Shown in pieces: positions 1-8,375 of a DNA stretch of 56,648 nucleotides. The notes beneath the pieces were generated by a model. It worked only from the letters and a program-made list of their open reading frames with translations. It did not search any database and was not told the origin of the DNA. The stretch is from Deltaproteobacteria bacterium. Lineage in GTDB: Bacteria > Desulfobacterota > Binatia > UBA9968. The stretch is from positions 1 to 56,648 of the forward strand of contig VGTH01000035.1 of NCBI GenBank assembly GCA_016874755.1. The letters run 5' to 3'. Made by a program: the position numbers and the translations under genes. Positions within the stretch are counted from its first letter, which is position 1. Each line of letters opens with the position of its first letter.

Positions 1-54
1 GTCATAGCAGAATATATAGCGAATCAGATTCATGATCGAGATGATGACTTCAAA

Positions 55-169
55 GTAGACGGTTAAGGCCGTCTACAAACGCCCCTGAGGGCGGAGACTT
101 TGAGCCGGCTCTTAGCCGGAACCAGGACTTTCAGTCCGTTATCCGATGCCACCGCCTTTTAGGCGGTGG
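55..169. repeat. Array of five consecutive short hairpins
   Basis: Five perfect inverted repeats follow one another with almost no spacing: 55-62/69-76 (8 bp stem), 80-84/89-93 (5 bp), 105-110/114-119 (6 bp), 125-129/133-137 (5 bp) and 149-157/161-169 (9 bp, CCACCGCCT/AGGCGGTGG with a TTT loop). Loops are 3-6 nt and several contain a TNAG-like sequence. Tandem hairpins of this kind occur at ends of IS200/IS605-type elements and in structured non-coding RNAs. No transposase reading frame is visible in the 54 bases to the left, so that link is only inference. The last hairpin lies just past the stop codon of the gene ending at 174 and may also end its transcript, although no T-run follows. Confidence 0.6.
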
Positions 170-173
170 TTGT

Positions 174-1199
174 TCACTTGTAAAGCCCGTCGATGTAGCC
201 CGAGCGGTCGAGCTCTTCGAGGAAGCGCGTGTCGACGAAGTCTTTGGCATTGGCGGTCTTCGCCGCAGGAACCTTTTCCGCTAGCTCGGAAAAGACGATC
301 TTAAAACCTTCCAAAACTGGGTAGGGTTTCACCGGTATCAAGTCACGCATGAGTTGGTAGCTCTCCTGCAGGTCGCGCGGGTCGTTGACGCGCATGTACT
401 TGCTCAACACGCGCTTGGTGAAATCGGCATTGGTGCGCATCAGATGAATGCCTTCGACGAACGATTTGACGATGCGCCGTACGATATCGGGCTGCTTGGC
501 GACAAACCGCTGGGAAGTGACGTAGCCGATGTGCTGAAACGGGATGTTCATCTCTTCCATGTTGGCGAGAATCTTCATGCCGCTGGCCACCGCTTGCTTG
601 TAGAAAGGCGGATTGAGCAGCGCAGCGTCGAGCGTGTTGCCGACCAAGCCCTGGACCCGGGCCGAGTCGGCGCCCGGAGTTTGGATAAACGTGACGTCTT
701 TTTCAGGGTCCAAGCCAAGTCGCGCGAGCAGTATGCGGCTGGCGCGATCGGCCACCGAGCCGAAGCGAAAGATGCCGACGCGCTTGCCTTTGAGATCGGC
801 GGCGGTGTTGATCTCGGGGCGCACCACGAGGCGATAGACAAACCTATTGATGAAGCCGGCCAGCATGATCAAATCCGCGCCGGCAAAGCGCGGTGCCGCC
901 ATGTTGTTGGCGGTCATCATGGCGAAGTCGATGTTGCCGGCGATCAGCGCCTTCTGCGATAGCGTGCTCTCCAGATAGAGCGCCTCAACTTCGACACCGT
1001 TTTTCTCGAACAACTTGCCGTCGTTGGTGACCCAAAGTATCGCCACGTTAATCGACGGCGAGGCAAAGCCGGCGCGCAGCCGTGGGACGGCGGCGTCGAC
1101 GCTGGCTTGAGAGCACAACAAAGTGAGCAGCGCTGCGAGCCAAAGGCGGAGAAAAAACGGATGGGTAACCCAGTGCGCAAGTTTTTTCGTTATCGACAT
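174..1199 (-). CDS. ABC transporter substrate-binding protein, NMT1/SsuA-like
   Basis: A 341-residue periplasmic binding protein of the NMT1/THI5 (nitrate/sulfonate/taurine or pyrimidine-precursor) family. An N-terminal signal peptide with a hydrophobic stretch around residues 17-36 ends near an AAVPRL cleavage region. The mature protein then shows the usual pattern of this family: LFEKNGVEVEALYLES near the start, DLKGKRVGIFRFGS in the middle, and a long helical C-terminal lobe. The ligand cannot be read from sequence. No ATPase or permease lies beside it, so it is an orphan binding protein. It is followed on the same strand, upstream, by two alcohol dehydrogenases with a gap of 18 bases, which suggests co-transcription. 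The ATG at 1199 is kept because it gives a complete signal peptide. Confidence 0.85.
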   Translation of the reverse strand: MSITKKLAHWVTHPFFLRLWLAALLTLLCSQASVDAAVPRLRAGFASPSINVAILWVTNDGKLFEKNGVEVEALYLESTLSQKALIAGNIDFAMMTANNMAAPRFAGADLIMLAGFINRFVYRLVVRPEINTAADLKGKRVGIFRFGSVADRASRILLARLGLDPEKDVTFIQTPGADSARVQGLVGNTLDAALLNPPFYKQAVASGMKILANMEEMNIPFQHIGYVTSQRFVAKQPDIVRRIVKSFVEGIHLMRTNADFTKRVLSKYMRVNDPRDLQESYQLMRDLIPVKPYPVLEGFKIVFSELAEKVPAAKTANAKDFVDTRFLEELDRSGYIDGLYK

Positions 1200-1217
1200 G
1201 GCTTCTCTGTCAGCGCC

Positions 1218-2318
1218 TCAATCTGTCCAAGGATTGAGCGACACATGGATCGCATTTTCCCCCGGCACTTCCTGACCGATCAGCCGCAGCGCGCGGTCGG
1301 CATCGCGCAGCGGCACCTCGTGGGTGCTTAGTTTTTCCGCCGCATCGGGGCGCGCGGCGACGATCGCCAAGGCGCGGCGGATATCGTCGGACTCGTGGCC
1401 GCGCACGCCGACCATGGTGATGCCGCGGGCGGCGATTTTGTCCATGATCAAATCAACCTGATGCCCGGGCGTTCTGCCGGCCAGCACGATGGTGCCGCCG
1501 CGCCGCACTAGATCTACGGTGGCCATCTGCGCCGCCGGGTTGCCGGTGACGTCGACAACGACGTCGGCCATCTCGGGTCCGAGAAATTTTTTCACCTGTT
1601 CGTCGAGCGGCGCGTGCTCGGAGACGATCGTGTGGGTTGCGCCGAGCTGTTTTGCCACCGCGAGTCTGGCACGATCGGCTTCGAGACCGGCGACGATCAC
1701 CGGATTGGCGCCGGCCATCGCCGCGGCGAGCACACAGCCTAACCCTTGTTGTCCCGGACCGAGGATGACGACCGAATCGCCGAGACCTAGATTGGGAATC
1801 CGCTGCGCCCATTTGACGCCATTGGAGACGCAGGTGTAGAGCGCCGCCGCGTGCGGCGTCACGCCCGACGGCACGGGATGCAGATGGGTGTCGGGATGGA
1901 GATACATGTATTGCGCGTAGCCGCCCCAAAGTTGCGGCGGGTCCTGCATGCTGGCGCTGATGCCGTAACTCCGTTTGTTGGCGCACAACGTCGCTTGTCC
2001 GGTCACACAATAGCGGCAGCGGTGGCAAGTCACCGGTGCTTCCACGGCGACGAGATCGCCTTCTTTGAGCCGCCAACGCGCCGCCGCGCCGGCGCTGATG
2101 GCGCCAATGCGGCCGACCACTTCGTGGCCCATGATGTGCGGCGGATCGAGATAGGGCCAATGGTTAAGCTCGGTGTAGTAGTGCCAGTCGCTGCCGCAAA
2201 TGCCGCAGGCCTCGACTTTTAGGACAGCATCATCCTTGGCCGGCTCCGGCACGGGGAACTCGCGCATCTCGATGCGGCGCTTGCCGACGACCACGGCTGC
2301 GATTGAAGTTTTGTTCAT
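1218..2318 (-). CDS. Zinc-dependent alcohol dehydrogenase, MDR family (copy 1)
   Basis: Medium-chain zinc alcohol/sorbitol dehydrogenase of about 366 residues. The catalytic zinc site is seen as CGICGSDWHYY followed by GHEVVGRI. The structural zinc loop is CHRCRYCVTGQATLC, with four cysteines in the normal C-x2-C-x2-C-x7-C spacing. The Rossmann fold carries the NAD(P) motif VILGPGQQGLG. It should oxidise an alcohol or polyol to a carbonyl in the cytoplasm; the substrate is not known. The frame stays open 14 codons further upstream, but that stretch is the inside of the dispersed palindrome at 2339-2475, so the ATG at 2318 is chosen. A close paralogue lies directly upstream at 2479-3591, so the pair looks like a tandem duplication. 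Confidence 0.85.
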   Translation of the reverse strand: MNKTSIAAVVVGKRRIEMREFPVPEPAKDDAVLKVEACGICGSDWHYYTELNHWPYLDPPHIMGHEVVGRIGAISAGAAARWRLKEGDLVAVEAPVTCHRCRYCVTGQATLCANKRSYGISASMQDPPQLWGGYAQYMYLHPDTHLHPVPSGVTPHAAALYTCVSNGVKWAQRIPNLGLGDSVVILGPGQQGLGCVLAAAMAGANPVIVAGLEADRARLAVAKQLGATHTIVSEHAPLDEQVKKFLGPEMADVVVDVTGNPAAQMATVDLVRRGGTIVLAGRTPGHQVDLIMDKIAARGITMVGVRGHESDDIRRALAIVAARPDAAEKLSTHEVPLRDADRALRLIGQEVPGENAIHVSLNPWTD

Positions 2319-2338
2319 ACGTTGTGGGATAAAAGCCT

Positions 2339-2475
2339 CACCACGAAGACGCGAAGTCATGAAGATAAGAGGAGAAAATTACTTTTTCCGCGCTTCGTGT
2401 CCTTCGTGTCTTCGTGGTGAACTATTCTTTTCAGTCTTTCCGATCTCTGTGCTCTCCGCGTCTCGGTGGTGGACT
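2339..2475. repeat. Dispersed palindrome, ACCACGAAG family
   Basis: An imperfect palindrome runs from CACCACGAAGACGCGAAG to CTTCGTGTCTTCGTGGTG, separated by an A/T-rich centre. A second degenerate arm (CTCTCCGCGTCTCGGTGGTGG) reaches 2475. The same arms recur at 15155, 17586, 19219 and 35931. It fills the whole space between the two alcohol dehydrogenase genes. Confidence 0.75.
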
Positions 2476-2478
2476 CTT

Positions 2479-3591
2479 TCATTCCTTCCACGGGTTCAGC
2501 GCCACATGGATCGCCTCTTCGCCGGGGATCTCTTGGCCGATCAGGCGCAGCGCCAGATCGGCTTGAGTTAGCGGCACTTCGTGGGTCAGCAATTTCGACA
2601 ACAACTCACGCCGCGCGGCGATCACCGCCAGGGCTTTGCGGCAATCTTCCGACTCGTGGGCGCGCACACCGATCAACTTGATGCCGCGGGCGGTCAATTT
2701 ATCCATGACGAAGGGAACGGTTTTGCCGGGCGTGCGGCCGCCGAGCACCACCGTGCCGCCGCGGCGCGCAAGATCGACGGCCACGGCCTGCGCCGCCGTG
2801 CTGCCGGTGACGTCGACGACGACGTCGGCCATTTCCGGCCCGAGGATATTTTTGACTTGCTCGGCCAAAGGTGCCTGCTCGGAAACGATCGTATGTGTGG
2901 CGCCCAACTCCTTGGCTACCGCTAAACGCTTGGCGTCGCGCTCAAGGCCGGCGACGACGATTGGGTTAGCGCCAGCCATTGACGCTGCCAATACGCAGCC
3001 CAAACCTTGCTGGCCCGGACCGAGAATGACGATCGAATCGCCCAGCCCCAAATTGGGCACGCGCGCGGCCCACTTGACGCCGTTGGCGAGCGGGCTGAAC
3101 AGCACCGCTTCGTGTTCGGTGACCGGCGGCGGCACGACGTGGACGAGCGCGTCCGGATGCAGATACATATATTGCGAGTAGCCGCCCCAGAGATAAGGCG
3201 GCTCGTGCATGCTCGCGCTCATGCCGTAGCTGCGTTTGGTCGAGCAGAGCGAGGAATTGCCGGTGATACAATAGCGGCAGCGCCGGCAGGTGACCGCCGA
3301 CTCGACGATGACGAGATCGCCTGCTTTGACATTCCAGTGGCGCGCAGCATCGGCGCTGATATCGCTGATGCGGCCGACCACTTCGTGACCCATGATCTGC
3401 GGCGGCGCTTGATAGGGCCAGTGATGGCCTTCCGTATAGTAGTGATAGTCGCTGCCGCAAATGCCGCACAGCTCGACTTTGAGAATTGCGTCGGAGCGCC
3501 CCGGTTTCGGCACCGGGTAGTGGCGCATTTCGATGCGCCGGATGTCGGTCATCACCGCAGTGAGCGATTGAGTGTCAGCCATGAGCTGCAT
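2479..3591 (-). CDS. Zinc-dependent alcohol dehydrogenase, MDR family (copy 2)
   Basis: Paralogue of the gene at 1218-2318, similar along its whole length, 370 residues. It has the catalytic zinc motif CGICGSDYHYYTEG, GHEVVGRIS, the four-cysteine structural zinc loop CRRCRYCITGNSSLC and the dinucleotide motif VILGPGQQGLG. The C-termini of the two copies are nearly the same (RLIGQE, IHV, LNPW). Reaction and fold are as for copy 1; the two may differ in substrate, since the residues around the active-site entrance vary. The start may be the ATG at 3591 or the one at 3582; neither has a clear ribosome binding site. Confidence 0.85.
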   Translation of the reverse strand: MQLMADTQSLTAVMTDIRRIEMRHYPVPKPGRSDAILKVELCGICGSDYHYYTEGHHWPYQAPPQIMGHEVVGRISDISADAARHWNVKAGDLVIVESAVTCRRCRYCITGNSSLCSTKRSYGMSASMHEPPYLWGGYSQYMYLHPDALVHVVPPPVTEHEAVLFSPLANGVKWAARVPNLGLGDSIVILGPGQQGLGCVLAASMAGANPIVVAGLERDAKRLAVAKELGATHTIVSEQAPLAEQVKNILGPEMADVVVDVTGSTAAQAVAVDLARRGGTVVLGGRTPGKTVPFVMDKLTARGIKLIGVRAHESEDCRKALAVIAARRELLSKLLTHEVPLTQADLALRLIGQEIPGEEAIHVALNPWKE

Positions 3592-3668
3592 TTAAGCACA
3601 AAGGGTGCGAAGAGCACAAAATGAAAAATGAAGCAGTGAAGCCTGAGCTTGCAGGGTGCCTGCAAGTT

Positions 3669-5078
3669 TCAGCCAGGAATGCCGCGGGCCTGCTGCGCGG
3701 CGGTTTCGCCGGCCAACAGTCCGGTCACGATCGCTTGCATCAATCCGCCCAAGTAGCCTCCCTTGTAGCCGCCCATGAGCCCGCCGATGGCGTCGCCGGC
3801 GGCGTAAAGTCCTGGGATCGGATGATCGTGAAGGTTGAGCACTTGGCCGCGGCCATTGATAGCGGCGCCGCCCATGGTGAATGTGATGCCGGGCACGACG
3901 CGCAAACCATAGTAGGGCGCCTGCAGAGGTTTCGGGTTGCCAGTGCGCACGACCGGTAGCGCCAAAGTATCGTGCATCGCCACCGCGCGATTGTACTGCT
4001 CCACGGTGGTCGTGAGTGTCGAGCCCTCGACGCCGAGAATCTTCGCAAGTCCGGCGATCTGGTTGTGACAGAAAATATCGGCTTGGTTTTCCCACAGCCA
4101 GGGGTTGGCGCTGGGAATGGCGCGTGAAGTCGACGCCGGCTTGTCGCGTGCAGCGCTCCAGGTCGCGTGATCGAAAATCAGCGTCGCGCCGGTGACATCG
4201 TCGGTGCGCGCCAGTTCGTTGGCGACGGCCACGTCGCCGCGCCCTTCATCGACAAAGCGGCGAGCCGTCCGATCGACCAGTAAACCTTCTTCGAGCAGAT
4301 TGTCCAAACGCGGATAGGGCCAGAAGCGGTCGTCGTCGAGCGCGTTGCGCGCAATCAAATGGCCGTAGAAGTATGGCAAGTTAACTGTTTTCGCGCCGGT
4401 GGCCAACGCCAGACGCAAGCCGTCGCCGCTGCACTGGGGTGAGCCGCGCAGTTTGCATTGGTCGGCGTGGGCGCCGATGTAGCGGCGCAGCATCGCCGGG
4501 TTGGCGCTAAAGCCGCCGGTGCAGAGCACCGTGGCGCGGCTGCGCAGCGCGATCGCCGCACCGTTTCGCCGCGCCATGACGCCGCGCACCTGAAACTGCT
4601 CGCGGATTAGCTCCTGTGCCTCGACGCCGGCGCAGTGGCGCCCGCCCAGGGTGAGCAAACGTGAGCGCAGCTGCGCCAACGCGCGCCGTCCGACGTCTTT
4701 CTTGTAAACCGGCGCAAGGGAAATCTCGCTCTGTTGATCCAACCACAGGCGGCCCGGCGCAGTTTCCGCGAGAGCCACGCCGACGTTGTGCAGCCAGTCG
4801 ACCGCTCTGCCGCAGCTTTCGGCCCAGGACTTTGCCAGATCGGGAATGGCAATGCCTTCTGCCATGGCGCAGCGGTATAGATCTACCACCAAAGTTTTCG
4901 GACTCTTCCCGCCGGCGCCCAAGCTGCCCGATGTCATCAGGCTATTGCCGTCACCCAGGGGCTTGTCGCTCTTGTCGATTAAGACTACTTTGGCGCCGGA
5001 TTCAGCGGCGCGCACGGCGCTGGTGAACCCCGCCAGACCGCCGCCGACGACAAGAACATCCGACGTGATTTCATCCAT
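3669..5078 (-). CDS. FAD-dependent oxidoreductase, fumarate reductase flavoprotein-like
   Basis: A 469-residue flavoprotein of the FAD_binding_2 family (fumarate reductase, 3-ketosteroid dehydrogenase and tricarballylate dehydrogenase relatives). The N-terminal FAD motif VVGGGLAGFTSAVRAA is at about residues 11-26, followed by the ribose-binding acid in VVLID. The C-terminus carries the second FAD signature, GLYAAGDAIGGLMGGYKGGYLGG. FTMGG before it is typical of the substrate-facing part of the family. No signal peptide or heme domain is seen, so it is a cytoplasmic single-subunit type. It probably oxidises or reduces a C=C bond of a carboxylic acid; the substrate is unknown. It reads in the same direction as the alcohol dehydrogenases and may share a transcript with them. 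Confidence 0.8.
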   Translation of the reverse strand: MDEITSDVLVVGGGLAGFTSAVRAAESGAKVVLIDKSDKPLGDGNSLMTSGSLGAGGKSPKTLVVDLYRCAMAEGIAIPDLAKSWAESCGRAVDWLHNVGVALAETAPGRLWLDQQSEISLAPVYKKDVGRRALAQLRSRLLTLGGRHCAGVEAQELIREQFQVRGVMARRNGAAIALRSRATVLCTGGFSANPAMLRRYIGAHADQCKLRGSPQCSGDGLRLALATGAKTVNLPYFYGHLIARNALDDDRFWPYPRLDNLLEEGLLVDRTARRFVDEGRGDVAVANELARTDDVTGATLIFDHATWSAARDKPASTSRAIPSANPWLWENQADIFCHNQIAGLAKILGVEGSTLTTTVEQYNRAVAMHDTLALPVVRTGNPKPLQAPYYGLRVVPGITFTMGGAAINGRGQVLNLHDHPIPGLYAAGDAIGGLMGGYKGGYLGGLMQAIVTGLLAGETAAQQARGIPG

Positions 5079-5240
5079 GCATCACCACTACGAAGCTCAT
5101 ACTCAGTTGCACGCGCTAACTGGCGCCCGGCTCGCGCCCTATGGCGGAACTAGAGATGTCCAGCAGATAGCTGGGCGAGAATAGCACAGTAGGCTCGCCA
5201 TCGTTAGTGATTATTCCACCAGCAGCAAAGAAATTTTCCG

Positions 5241-5483
5241 TCAGGGAATCTTGTAGCCTAACTCTTTGGCGACTTCTTTGGCCAACCGATCGTCGGCCAG
5301 CTCGCTGAAGGCGGGCTTCTTGTCGGTGAAGCGGCCTTGGGGCTGGATCGATTTCACCAGGTTTTCCATGCCGGCGCGGGTGGGCATGCCGTCGGGGCTG
5401 AGAGTTTTCGCAAATACTTCATAAGTCGCCGCTGCCGATTCGGCGTCCATCTTGAGGATCAGACTGATCGCACCGATCCGTCG
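5241..5483 (-). pseudogene. C-terminal remnant of an NMT1-like binding protein
   Basis: The frame encodes about 69 residues from a methionine at 5450. They match, without gaps, the C-terminus of the neighbouring binding protein at 5513-6490 (TYE-F---SP-G-PTR-GM--LVK then DKKPAFS-DDRLA-EVAKE-GYK). Similarity continues upstream of that methionine for about 10 codons (LILKMD against KLLKMD) and then stops inside the inverted repeat 5457-5496. No signal peptide or N-lobe is present, so it cannot be a working binding protein. It looks like the leftover of a tandem duplicate whose body was deleted up to the palindrome. Confidence 0.7.
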
Positions 5484-5496
5484 GATCAGTCTGATC
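5457..5496. repeat. 13-bp perfect inverted repeat at pseudogene edge
   Basis: GATCAGACTGATC at 5457-5469 is the exact reverse complement of GATCAGTCTGATC at 5484-5496. An inner GATCC/GGATC pair (5475-5479/5483-5487) gives a competing stem. It marks the point where similarity of the remnant to its full-length neighbour ends. Confidence 0.7.
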
Positions 5497-5512
5497 GCAG
5501 ATCGCTGCAGTT

Positions 5513-6490
5513 TTATTTGTAGCCCATCTCCTTGGCCACTTCGGCCGCCAAGCGGTCATCGGCGATGTCGCTGAAGGCCGGTTTCTTGTCGACGTGGCGG
5601 CCTTGCGACTGCACGGCTTTAACTAAGATGTCCATGCCAACGCGCGTCGGCACGCCGGAAGGACTGACTGTGGCGAGAAACTGTTCGTAGGTGTCAGCCG
5701 CCGCTTCCTTGTCCATCTTGAGCAGCTTGACGATCAGGTCGATGCTGCGCGGTTTGTTCTTGCGAATTTCTTCCTTGGCCATCTGCAAGGCGCGGATGAC
5801 GCGTTTGGTGTCGGCCGGCCGTTCTTGAATTGTTTTTGCGAGCGTCGTCAATCCGCCGCCCGGCATCTCCACCATGGAGCCGACGTCGAGAACTTTTGCA
5901 AAGCCCTTTTTCAGCGCGCCGAGGGTGACCGGCGGCGACAGCACGGCGGCGTCGACGTAACCGGCTTCAAGCGAAATCAACTGCTGTATCTGCTGTCCGG
6001 CGATGGAAACCAACACGTAGTCGCGCGGGTTGGCGCCCATCTTTTCCAGCGCCATATTAAATGCCACATGCACGGGGCCGCCGAGACCGGTGAGGGCGAC
6101 TTTTTTGCCCTTCAAACTTTCGAGCGTCTTGTATTGCGGCTTGGCCATCAACCAATAGGAAATCCGGTCGGTGGAAAACCAGATCGCGTGGGTGGCGAAG
6201 CCGCTCATGGTCGCATTCACGGACGCCGGTCCGACGCCGGCCTGATAGTCGATGTCACCCTGCGTTAATGCCGGCGGCACGAGCTGCGACTGCATCAAGA
6301 TCACTTCCATGTCCAAGCCGTTGGCGTCGAAGATGCGCCAGTCCTTGGCCGCCAGCAGCGGCAGCGCGGTCATGGTGAAGCCGGCATTGGTGATGCGCAG
6401 CTTGCGCTTTTCTTGGGCGGAGGTTGTGGCTGCGCACAGCAACGCAACGCATGCTGCAAGGACGATTAACGGCGTCTTTTTCTTGATCAT
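5513..6490 (-). CDS. ABC transporter substrate-binding protein, NMT1-like
   Basis: Periplasmic binding protein of about 325 residues. The start is placed at the ATG at 6490 (MIKKKTPLIVLAACVALL), which begins a standard signal peptide ending near TTSAQEK. The frame is open to a TTG at 6517, but that region holds a small palindrome. NMT1-like features are seen: LRITNAG followed by MTALPLLAAKDWRIFDANG, then SLKGKKVALTGLGGPVH, and the C-terminal lobe that is duplicated in the remnant at 5241-5483. The ligand is unknown. It lies directly downstream of an ABC double-permease gene (52-base gap), so it might work with that permease, although the permease's own family partner is the binding protein at 8376-9458. 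Confidence 0.85.
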   Translation of the reverse strand: MIKKKTPLIVLAACVALLCAATTSAQEKRKLRITNAGFTMTALPLLAAKDWRIFDANGLDMEVILMQSQLVPPALTQGDIDYQAGVGPASVNATMSGFATHAIWFSTDRISYWLMAKPQYKTLESLKGKKVALTGLGGPVHVAFNMALEKMGANPRDYVLVSIAGQQIQQLISLEAGYVDAAVLSPPVTLGALKKGFAKVLDVGSMVEMPGGGLTTLAKTIQERPADTKRVIRALQMAKEEIRKNKPRSIDLIVKLLKMDKEAAADTYEQFLATVSPSGVPTRVGMDILVKAVQSQGRHVDKKPAFSDIADDRLAAEVAKEMGYK

Positions 6491-6509
6491 TTCGCTGATC
6501 CGGAGGTTT

Positions 6510-6529
6510 GGGCGCAATGAATTGCGCCC
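6510..6529. repeat. 9-bp palindrome GGGCGCAAT/ATTGCGCCC
   Basis: A perfect inverted repeat with a two-base centre lies between the permease stop and the binding-protein start. It is likely a small dispersed element or a transcript hairpin. Confidence 0.55.
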
Positions 6530-6541
6530 CTAAAAACTTTT

Positions 6542-8290
6542 TTACATGGCTCGTGTGCCTATTCCTGTACGGTGCGCGACGTACCAGTAGAGCGCGATGA
6601 TCGGCACCAGCACGCACAGCATCACCGTGGTTAGGGCGGCTGCCTGGCCAAAGCCGCCGCTCAACCAGATGCTCCACACAACCACCGGGAGGGTCGTGTT
6701 CTCGGCGCGTGAGAGTAGCACCGCGAGGGTGAGCTCGCGATAGGTGAGCAGCGCGATCCACAGCCAGCCGTAGAGAATCGGCGGTGTCAGAATCGGCACC
6801 AGGATGCGGCGCACGACGCTCCAGGTGCTGCCGCCGCTGACGTAGGCCGCTTCTTCGAGCTCACGATGGATTTGAATCAGCGAGCTGTTCATCATGCGCG
6901 TGCCGTAGCTCATGCGCACGATGACATAGAGCAAAAGCAGCAGCCAAATCGTTCCGTAAATCGGGATGAAGCCCTTCAGCACAAAGAGCGCCAGCAACAC
7001 GGCGCCCATCGCGAAAATAATGTTGGGCACGGCATGGGGCAAGAAAGCGAAGAAATCGAAGAGAAAGCGGCCGCGTATCTTCGAGCGCAGCACGACCCAG
7101 GCGAAGACCAGGCTCACGACCATGGTGATGGTCGGCGTTAAGAGCATCAGAATCGACGTGTTGCCCGCGCCGCGCATGACTAGCTCCCAGGGGAGGCCGA
7201 CATAATTTTGTAAAGAGGTCCGCGCGATGGCGTCAACCGACGGCATCTCAAAGTATCTCAATAGCGAAGCCCAGAGCAGCATGGCCAATGGAATCAGCTT
7301 GCTGAGAATCAGATAAACGCCAATGAAGAGCCAGGCGACAATGGCGCGCTTGCCGAGCCGGACGATTTTGGGCTGATAGGCTTTGCCGGTGATGACTTCG
7401 TACTGATGGCTGCGCTTCTGCACGCGCGCGTACCACCAGCCGAGGATGGCGGCGAGAATAATACCGATGATGCTGAAGGTTGCGCTGGCGCCATATTTGG
7501 GCAGCCCTTCCTGCGGGCTGACCATCAAATACATGTAGGTACTGAAGGTGAAAATGCGGTTGGACCAGCCGATGATCGCTGGCACGTCGAAGGCGGAAAG
7601 GCCGACGGTAAAAATGTAAATGGCCGCGGCCAGCACACCGGGCCAAATCAAAGGAATCGTCACGGTGGAAATCATCCGGGCCGTGCTCGCGCCGCTGGCT
7701 TCGGCGGCTTCTTCCAGTTTGGGGTCCATGGCGCGAAACGCGCCGGCGGTCATAATGAACGCCACTGGCGTCAAGTTTAGTCCCTGCACCCAGCCCATGC
7801 CGGTGATCGTCGTGATACTTAGCGGCGCGTCGATGAAACCGAAAGTATCCTGAAGATACTGATTGACGATACCAATGCGCGGGTGGAGCAAGAATAGCCA
7901 ACCCATGGCCACGGCAAAGCCGGGGATGAGCAGCCCGATCGTCATGAACGTGAGCAGGATAGTCTTGCCAGGGAAGTCGGTGCGCTCGACAAGCCACGCG
8001 GTCGGAATGCCAAAGAAAAACGACACCACCAAGGCGACAAACGAAAAACCGGCGGTGTTCCAAAGGACCTTATAAGTAAACAGCTCACCGAAAACGTTTT
8101 TGTAGTTATTCAGTGAGTAGTGATTGACCGCGTCTAGCAGCGAGCCTTCGAAGAAGCTCAGGTAGAAGACCACGGCAAGGGGCGCGAGGATCAACAGGCT
8201 GAAAAACGCCGCAATACCGACCATGAGCACGGCCCAGGGATCAGCGGTGCCGCGGCAGTTGCTAAGTATGCGATGGCGATGTTTCGACAC
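6542..8290 (-). CDS. Iron(III)-type ABC transporter permease with two fused permease domains
   Basis: An FbpB/ThiP-like double permease of about 582 residues with roughly 12 membrane segments. Each half has the binding-protein-dependent permease EAA loop: EEAAEASGASTARMISTVTI in the first and LEEAAYVSGGSTWSVVRRI in the second. It should import a ferric or similar anionic ligand delivered by the binding protein encoded just upstream. The frame is open for another 100 codons to 8593, but that part is an out-of-frame reading of the upstream gene's C-terminus. The GTG at 8290 (followed by SKHRHRIL) is the first sensible start after that gene ends at 8376. No ATP-binding subunit is present nearby, so the ATPase must be shared or encoded elsewhere. 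Confidence 0.8.
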   Translation of the reverse strand: MSKHRHRILSNCRGTADPWAVLMVGIAAFFSLLILAPLAVVFYLSFFEGSLLDAVNHYSLNNYKNVFGELFTYKVLWNTAGFSFVALVVSFFFGIPTAWLVERTDFPGKTILLTFMTIGLLIPGFAVAMGWLFLLHPRIGIVNQYLQDTFGFIDAPLSITTITGMGWVQGLNLTPVAFIMTAGAFRAMDPKLEEAAEASGASTARMISTVTIPLIWPGVLAAAIYIFTVGLSAFDVPAIIGWSNRIFTFSTYMYLMVSPQEGLPKYGASATFSIIGIILAAILGWWYARVQKRSHQYEVITGKAYQPKIVRLGKRAIVAWLFIGVYLILSKLIPLAMLLWASLLRYFEMPSVDAIARTSLQNYVGLPWELVMRGAGNTSILMLLTPTITMVVSLVFAWVVLRSKIRGRFLFDFFAFLPHAVPNIIFAMGAVLLALFVLKGFIPIYGTIWLLLLLYVIVRMSYGTRMMNSSLIQIHRELEEAAYVSGGSTWSVVRRILVPILTPPILYGWLWIALLTYRELTLAVLLSRAENTTLPVVVWSIWLSGGFGQAAALTTVMLCVLVPIIALYWYVAHRTGIGTRAM

Positions 8291-8322
8291 GGTGAGATCA
8301 GCGTCTGCGGACCCGATCGGAA

Positions 8323-8343
8323 GGGCGACCCAACCGGTCGCCC
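8323..8343. repeat. Hairpin GGGCGACC/GGTCGCCC in ABC operon leader
   Basis: An 8-bp perfect stem (8323-8330 with 8336-8343, loop of 5) lies in the 85-base gap between the binding-protein stop and the permease start. It belongs to the same family as the hairpin nested at 17619-17675. In an operon such a stem can reduce expression of the downstream permease relative to the binding protein; that role is inference. Confidence 0.6.
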
Positions 8344-8375
8344 CTACAACCCTTTTGCGGCCATGCTTTTCAGCG

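Noticed and set aside
354-962. Long open frame of 202 codons on the plus strand opposite the first binding-protein gene
   Set aside because: It is a shadow caused by GC-rich codons of the real gene. It has a low-complexity His/Asp/Val composition and no family features.
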